From: Lutraria lutraria
Taxonomy: Eukaryota > Mollusca > Bivalvia > Venerida > Mactridae
Assembly: GCA_964023205.1 (NCBI GenBank)
Contig: OZ026850.1
Location: 9,249,270 to 9,313,269, forward strand
Direction of reading: 5' to 3'
DNA: 64,000 bases
Each line of letters opens with the position of its first letter. Position 1 is the stretch's first letter. Shown one piece after another: positions 59,601 through 64,000 of this stretch. The position numbers and the translations under genes were made by a program. A model generated the notes under the pieces. That model was not told where the DNA came from and ran no database searches. It saw only the letters and a program-made list of their open reading frames with translations.

Positions 59601-60161
59601 TTCGTGCATTAAGTATAAACTTGTATGTACATGTATGTGTACATTAAGTATGAACTTGTATATATGTGCATTAAGTATGAACTTGTATATTTGTCTACAG
59701 TAAGTATGAACATGTACATACATGTATGTATGCATTAAGTATAAACTTGTATGTATGTGTGCATTAAGTATGAACTTGTATTTGTGCATTAGGTATAAAC
59801 ATGTATTTATTAGAACTTTTTCATAGATTAAGTTATAAATATATCTAACTTATCTATTAAATTGTATTTAAATGTACGTTGATTATTAACTTCTACATAG
59901 ATGCACGTTAGGTTTTAACTTGTTCATAGAGGTTACTTAGATATTAGCTTATAATATGGTTTACTAATTTACGCGAGATATTAACTTGTACAGATTTATT
60001 ATTTTATGCTTTCAGCTTACATGAAGGAGGAACTCGTTAAGCCGGAAGTTGTTGATTACATTAAAAATCTATCAAACAAAAAGTATGGTGTGGACTCAAA
60101 ACTTAAACCTTCAGAATCTGATGCGCCATCTGAATCATTTAGAAAACTCAATGTTGACTAA
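53559..60161 (+). CDS. CRAL-TRIO lipid-transfer protein gene (exons 2-8, summary entry)
   Basis: Exons 53559-53699, 54445-54604, 55640-55701, 55888-56099, 56941-57048, 58067-58190 and 60016-60161 all have GT-AG borders and compatible phases. With exon 1 (45790-45793) they join to 957 nt, a 318-residue protein, close to CRALBP (about 317) and alpha-tocopherol transfer protein (about 278). Domains: CRAL_TRIO_N about 28-75, CRAL-TRIO lipid pocket about 100-262. Recognisable parts are DKRFILRFLRAKKF (49-62), GIMDLTG (164-170), RVKGMNIYN (198-206), VFLLIKTVLKSKLKDRIKTHG (213-233, gate helix and basic patch) and ISVLPKEYL (246-254). Basic residues at 198, 200, 224, 226 and 229 sit where alpha-TTP binds phosphoinositides. 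The likely role is a cytosolic carrier of a hydrophobic ligand (retinoid, tocopherol or similar) between membranes. The ligand cannot be told from sequence. Confidence 0.85.
53890..53914 (-). mobile_element. minimal LINE 3' end
   Basis: On the - strand CCTTAATAAAGTTCTGTTCT followed by GTTCTA, i.e. AATAAA plus a TTCTG microsatellite tail as in CR1-like LINE ends. Only the tail is recognisable. Confidence 0.35.
54445..54604 (+). CDS. CRAL-TRIO gene, exon 3
   Basis: Between TATGTTGATAG and GTGAGC. It encodes residues 49-102: DKRFILRFLRAKKFSQLEA is the most conserved stretch of the CRAL_TRIO_N domain (consensus D..LLRFLRARKF). A helical linker with WRARSAAPKWFEERDP follows. It enters with two bases and leaves with two. 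Confidence 0.9.
55185..55320 (+). repeat. dispersed repeat family 4, copy A (intron 3)
   Basis: It shares GAAT.AATTAATAC.TCAT.CCAA and GTTTCCT with 59285-59415 in the same orientation. Identity is moderate. Confidence 0.55.
55640..55701 (+). CDS. CRAL-TRIO gene, exon 4
   Basis: A 62-bp exon between ATGTTTTAG and GTGAGT. It encodes GLLVLPKADKEGRRCIIVR, equivalent to the first beta strand of the lipid-binding domain, where the family reads G-x-x-x-x-L-x-x-x-D-x-x-G-R-x-V. It starts with one base and ends with one. Confidence 0.85.
55888..56099 (+). CDS. CRAL-TRIO gene, exon 5
   Basis: Between GTATTACAG and GTGAGT. It encodes residues 124-193, the core of the CRAL-TRIO domain. An amphipathic helix (GIYRAFFTLIDWLTMDP) leads into the strand VQINGLVGIMDLTGYGL, matching the family's G-x-x-x-I-x-D-x-x-G block, then helix LKKYLAFIQ. 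It leaves in phase 0. Confidence 0.92.
56190..56320. repeat. 42-bp tandem repeat, three copies
   Basis: The unit contains GTTTAATACGCGTACAAG, then GTCGACAAACTATAAACT. The third copy has a small insertion. It lies in intron 5, 90 bp past the exon. Confidence 0.9.
56941..57048 (+). CDS. CRAL-TRIO gene, exon 6
   Basis: 36 codons between TTTTTATTTCAG and GTGAGT, entering and leaving in phase 0. RVKGMNIYNMPPVFEAVF and the following LLIKTVLKSKLKDR align with the gate helix region of alpha-TTP and clavesins (family pattern R-x-K-x-I-x-x-I-N-x-P-x-x-F). The cluster of Lys and Arg is the expected phosphoinositide-contacting surface. Confidence 0.92.
57506..57870 (+). repeat. probable dispersed repeat in intron 6
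   Basis: TTTTATGCCCCGCTTTTCGA then CCCCCTGTCCGTCCATACGT resembles the style of common molluscan interspersed repeats. GTCTGTCGGTTCAAATTTTG and GCAATAACTCTTTCTATTAG continue it. No second copy in the window. Confidence 0.35.
58067..58190 (+). CDS. CRAL-TRIO gene, exon 7
   Basis: Between AAAATTGTAG and GTAAGT. It encodes IKTHGRTLISVYENIDI then SVLPKEYLPDDYTG, the end of the lipid-binding domain (family pattern I-x-x-H-G ... x-L-P-x-E-Y-G-G). It enters in phase 0 and leaves with one base. The usual Gly-Gly after L-P-x-E-Y is replaced by Leu-Pro. Confidence 0.92.
58706..59013 (+). repeat. diverged tandem pair, period about 180 bp (intron 7)
   Basis: TGCAAGACACAATTTTCATG, then GATCCACTCATT...GAGTTA and GCATTCTTAG occur in both 58706-58833 and 58888-59013. 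Confidence 0.75.
59285..59415 (+). repeat. dispersed repeat family 4, copy B (intron 7)
   Basis: Moderately similar to 55185-55320 in the same orientation. Confidence 0.55.
59500..59812. repeat. degenerate minisatellite, 24-36 bp units
   Basis: GCATTAAGTATGAACTTGTA recurs about ten times with variable spacers of TATGTG-type sequence. It lies in intron 7, about 200 bp before the last exon. Confidence 0.8.
60016..60161 (+). CDS. CRAL-TRIO gene, exon 8 (last coding exon)
   Basis: Preceded by TTTTATGCTTTCAG and ending in TAA. It encodes a C-terminal helix (AYMKEELVKPEVVDYIKNL) and then a hydrophilic Ser/Glu-rich tail ending SFRKLNVD. The C-terminal tail of the family is variable, so this part adds little to a subfamily call. 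Confidence 0.88.
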
Positions 60162-60218
60162 GTCATGTACATGTACCATGAAAGTCGTGCGTAGTTGTGT
60201 ATGCTTCCTTTATTAATA

Positions 60219-60224
60219 ATTAAA
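60219..60224 (+). terminator. possible poly(A) signal (ATTAAA)
   Basis: ATTAAA 58 bp after the stop codon, with TG-rich sequence following. The nearest canonical AATAAA is at 62053, beyond the satellite, so use of this site would keep the satellite out of the 3' UTR. Confidence 0.35.
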
Positions 60225-60434
60225 TGGTTGATGAATGTTTATGAGTCTATCTTCCATTCATCCCACAGACACCAGTCACTGTTTTTGAAACGTTTTTCAT
60301 TGTTTGGGACACTGAATTAATCGAGGCTTACAACGGATAGAATAATACAATGTATCACATTGCGATAGAACCAACAATAGTTTTGTATTTTCGATTTATA
60401 CTTTTTTCGATATAAGGATGGGATCTAGCACAGA

Positions 60435-61770
60435 CCTATAACAAAGTCATGCTGAATATATAACAGGCCGAACAATGTCGTGTAGTTAAATATCACAGAC
60501 CTAACAATATCCTGTTGTTATCTATCACAGACCTAACAATATCCTGTTGTTATCAATCACAGATCTAACGATGTCATGTTGTTATCTATCACAGATCTAA
60601 CGATGTCATGTTGTTATCTATCACAGACCTAACAATATCCTGTTGTTATCTATCACAGATCTAACGATGTCATGTTGTTATCTATCACAGACCTAACAAT
60701 ATCCTGTTGTTATCTATCACAGATCTAACGATGTCATGTTGTTATCTATCACAGATCTAACGATGTCATGTTGTTATCTATAACAGACCTAACAATATTC
60801 TGTTGTTATCTATCACAGATCTAACGATGTCCTGTTGTTATCTATAACAGACCTAACAATATTCTGTTGTTATCTATCACAGATCTAACGATGTCATGTT
60901 GTTATCTATAACAGACCTAGCAATATCATGTTGTTATCTATCACAGATCTAACGATGTCATGTTGTTATTTATAACAGACCTAACAATATCCTGTTGTTA
61001 TCTACCACAGATCTAACAATGTACGTCATGTTGTTATCTACCACAGACCTAACAATGACATGTGGTTAAATATCAAATACCTAACGATGTCCTGTTGTTA
61101 TCTATCACGGACCTAACAATATCCTGTTGTTATCTATCACATGCCTTATATTGTCATGCTGTTATCTATTACAGACCTAATAATTTCATGTTGTAATCTA
61201 TCACATGCCTTGTCTTGTCATGTTGTTATCTATCATAGACCTAACAATACCCTGTTTTTATCTATCACATGCCTTATATTGTCCTGTTGTCATCTATCAC
61301 ATGCCTTGTCTTGTCATGTTGTTATCTATCACAGACCTAATAATGCCCTGTTGTCATCTATCACATGCCTTATATTGTCCTGTTGTTATCTATCACATGC
61401 CTTATCTTATCCTGTTGTTATCTATCACATGCCTTATCTTATCCTGTTGTTATATATCATAGACCTAACAATGCCCTGTTGTTATCTATCACATGCCTTA
61501 TCTTGTCATGTTGTTATCTATCACATGCCTTATCTTATCCTGTTGTTATCTATCATAGACCTAACAATGCCCTGTTGTTATATATCACATGCCTTATCTT
61601 GTCCTGTTGTTATCTATCACATGCCTTATCTTGTCCTGTTGTTATCTATCACATGCCTTATCTTGTCCTGTTGTTATCTATCACAGACCTAATAATGTCA
61701 TGTTGTAATTTATCACTGACCTTACATTGTCCATCTGTGATCTATCAGAGACCTAACATATCAGGAGGTA
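60435..61770. repeat. 32-bp satellite, about 41 copies, two subfamilies
   Basis: The unit contains CCTGTTGTTATCTATCACAG. The first half alternates CAGACCTAACAATATCC with CAGATCTAACGATGTCA. The second half (from 61130) changes to CATGCCTTATCTTGTCC, mixed with CAGACCTAATAATG. Three + strand frames stay open for long distances but only repeat a 32-residue Cys-rich motif. Confidence 0.95.
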
Positions 61771-62556
61771 TTCTCATTTAGCACAGACAATGTCCACGTT
61801 TTGTTTATGTACATTAATAATTATGTCCGTTACGAACTCAAACAACAATAACAGCTTTTCATGTATATATTATATGGTCTCGTAATATACGATCGTATTA
61901 CATGTAAAAAGAATTTAATGGAACTGGAATCTCTTGTGATGTTTATATTGTATGATAATGCCTTATGTTTGTTTTTCGTTTACTGATCGTTCTGCATATT
62001 GTCAGTATATATATCATTAACAGTGTGTATTATATTCATATACATATTGTACAATAAAACTGAAAATCTCACGACTTAGTTAATTTTGAATTACGTAGCT
62101 CTGTACTTGTTCGATACACTGCAAAGTGTATGCACTATATATTGCATACACACATGTATATTTATAGAAAGAGTAATGTAATATCTAGATTCCTTAATGT
62201 CTCAACATGTAATTCCCATCAAGCTCGTTAAACTAAAGTTATATGTTTCACCCATGTTTAATGTTTCTCTCGTTAAATACGTTTTGCATAAGTTTCAATA
62301 CGATTTCTATGCAAATTATGTTTAATAGTAGCTTTGTTCAATGTTGTGTCAATTTAAAAACGTGAAGATCGCGAGAGCCTGATCGATGAATAAGTAACAT
62401 CTGTTTATAAGCAGATGTCAGAATAAAGTCTTGTTGTCGTATATAGGAATATATCGTAACACTAATCAGACAACACCGCTTTCAAGACCATTTAGATTTA
62501 GAACGAAAGGTTGTCTTTAAATGGAATTATATTGAACATTTTTGTTCATTTTTCAC
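61771..62556. other. no gene recognised
   Basis: AT-rich sequence. AATAAA at 62053-62058 could serve as a distal poly(A) signal for the CRAL-TRIO gene. Confidence 0.4.
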
Positions 62557-62720
62557 ATGGCGAAGTGGAATGCCAATAAACTCCTGGACATTGAACATCG
62601 CAAAACAAGAATGTCACTGGGAGAAGCCAAATCCCTGGCCATGGACCAAACCACATGACCAGCTGTGGTGAATGCCCTATACTCTGATTGGAGTAAAGTG
62701 CATTAAGTAAGTAAGTATAA
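62557..62720 (+). mobile_element. LINE 3' end with TAAG tail
   Basis: A 33-codon frame with KWNANKLLDIEHRKTRMSLG and AKSLAMDQTT before a stop reads like the C-terminal end of a LINE ORF2. It is followed by GAATGCCCTATACTCTGATT and a run of TAAG. This would be a heavily 5'-truncated copy; the family is uncertain. Confidence 0.45.
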
Positions 62721-63049
62721 ATAACACCAAATAAATCCTCGAAATTTGCATGTTGTTTAAATACATGTTTAATCGTCAAGTTCTTTACAATTTGTACAGT
62801 CAATAGGTTTTACTTCAAATCTGGTGCCGACCTCGTCAATAATTTTATCAACAAAGATGAGACTACATTTTATAGAACTGTTTTTCAGTTCGGGTTCTTC
62901 TTTTTGTCAGTACGATGCATTTCTTAGTTCGCATATTTATCTATATACAAAATGTAGTTACACTGATATGATCTCTCAGAGTGTCGTCAACAGGATTCTC
63001 GTAAAAAGGCATTTTATCCTAATGTTCTCTATAACGTAATTTATATAAT

Positions 63050-63456
63050 TTACTGTGTATATATTAGCACAACTTCATCATCAGTATCACCATCAGCGTC
63101 ACATGAGTCATCTGTGTCTTCCTGGGATGTTTGGTCGTCTGTAAGAACATTATGAGTTAAATCCCTTATGTTGCAATGTTCTTTACGATCTATACACATA
63201 CTACATTCTTTATGAGTGACATTGGACTGATCTATATCCCCCTGTTCATCAACTTCGGTATCTTTAATACCAACATAAAGATCGTCCACGACATTGGATT
63301 TTCTCTTCGCTTTAAATAGACCAATTAAATCCTTAACTCCTTGGACATAGAGTCTGTTGTTAACAATGGTGTCAGTAAGTTCAGTAATGGTTGTGATAGG
63401 TTTGTGTATTGTTTCCATCGCTGAAATTTTTAATTTTACTTCCTCATCAGGAAATG
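63050..63456 (-). CDS. unrecognised protein, last coding exon
   Basis: On the - strand an acceptor TTTTTTTGTTGCAG leads into 134 codons and a TAA. The first half is helical and basic (FPDEEVKLKISAMETIHK then VKDLIGLFKAKRKS). The second half is strongly acidic (EDTDDSCDADGDTDDE near the end), with a Cys pair (CSMCIDRKEHC). No domain is recognised. The exon takes one base from upstream, and the proposed upstream exon (63958-64000) supplies exactly one. The acidic tail and Cys/His cluster would suit a nuclear or scaffold protein, but that is a guess. Confidence 0.65.
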
Positions 63457-63957
63457 CTGCAACAAAAAAAAACAGGCTAATCATTTTATATTTACTTGTG
63501 ATTGTCAGTATTTCTGAACGAATGAAAAGTACAAATCACGATGAGTGAAAAATGCAAGTTTCCATCTCTTTGTGTAGTTGTGATGATGGTTCTTACACCA
63601 TTTAGACATTCTTCAGTACTGATGCACTAAGTCGAAAGATTCTTGTTTTCTAAAACTAAATCACTAATCTCGTGAATTTCATTTGAAGCTTTTGACTCTC
63701 GAGAATTTGAGAAAGGTAAAATTTACTATACCCCCCGGGGCGTCCGGGGTTGACGTTTCAAATTATTATCAGCTAAGGGTAATTTTGGACCGTCATCTTT
63801 CGGCGTTTAGTGAGCAGCCTGACTGACTCTATTGATGAAACAATGTTAGTTATAGCACATTGTATGGATTCGCGGCCAGAAAACCACATAAGTTATGCAA
63901 CTTATAATACAGAGTTCAAGAGTTGAAATTTGAAACAAAACCAATCACTATATTTAC

Positions 63958-64000
63958 CAGTATGAATCTTATCTAGTTTTCGAAGCTTCTCATATTCGTC
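63958..64000 (-). CDS. unrecognised protein, upstream exon (cut by the window edge)
   Basis: On the - strand, from the window end, the only open frame reads DEYEKLRKLDKIHT and ends in one base before a donor (ACTG/GTAAAT). The phase matches the acceptor at 63456, and the heptad-like charged sequence continues naturally into that exon. The intron would be 501 bp. The rest of the gene lies outside the window. Confidence 0.55.

Noticed and set aside
61141..61781. Cys-rich frames up to 183 codons
   Set aside because: They lie wholly within the 32-bp satellite and show a 32-residue period in several frames at once.

Overview
This window looks like animal nuclear DNA. It is AT-rich and gene-poor, its real coding sequence sits in short exons with GT-AG junctions, and most of the rest is transposon debris and tandem repeats. 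tRNA-derived SINEs, decayed non-LTR reverse transcriptases, MITEs and long minisatellites in this mix suggest a lophotrochozoan, most likely a bivalve mollusc. That assignment is an inference from style; no marker gene is present.

Three protein genes can be supported. (1) A CRAL-TRIO lipid-transfer protein on the + strand. Seven exons between 53559 and 60161 join with matching phases, and a probable micro-exon carrying the start codon lies at 45790-45793. The joined frame is 318 codons plus stop. (2) A family-2 carbohydrate sulfotransferase on the - strand. Its catalytic 3' exon is 10394-11458. A type II membrane-anchor exon with a good donor at 24513-24591 is a candidate 5' exon, but its phase does not fit directly, so an unseen exon would be needed. 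(3) The 3' end of an unrecognised acidic-tailed protein on the - strand at the right edge (63050-63456, preceded by 63958-64000).

Layout. 0-10 kb: retroelement and transposase remnants, including an antisense LINE with a MITE inside it. 10-25 kb: the sulfotransferase region, whose presumed intron holds a complete 3.4-kb inverted-repeat DNA transposon (15127-18562) with a perfect 23-bp TIR, a TAA target duplication and large subterminal tandem arrays. 22.5-26.5 kb: two TATA-containing blocks in inverted orientation and a compact TATA/E-box/hairpin unit. 27.7-39 kb: a tandem-repeat district with 22-, 20-, 59- and 40-bp units. The 59-bp array is 4.9 kb long and contains an internal copy of a block of about 19 units. 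42-45 kb: a foldback MITE and a LINE. 45.8-60.2 kb: the CRAL-TRIO gene, followed at once by a 1.3-kb 32-bp-unit array. 62-64 kb: a LINE tail and the right-edge gene.

Most longer open frames in the tandem arrays are repeat artefacts and are not annotated as genes. Tandem arrays alone cover roughly 11 kb of the 64 kb by my count. No rRNA, intact tRNA, CRISPR array or prokaryote-style operon was found.
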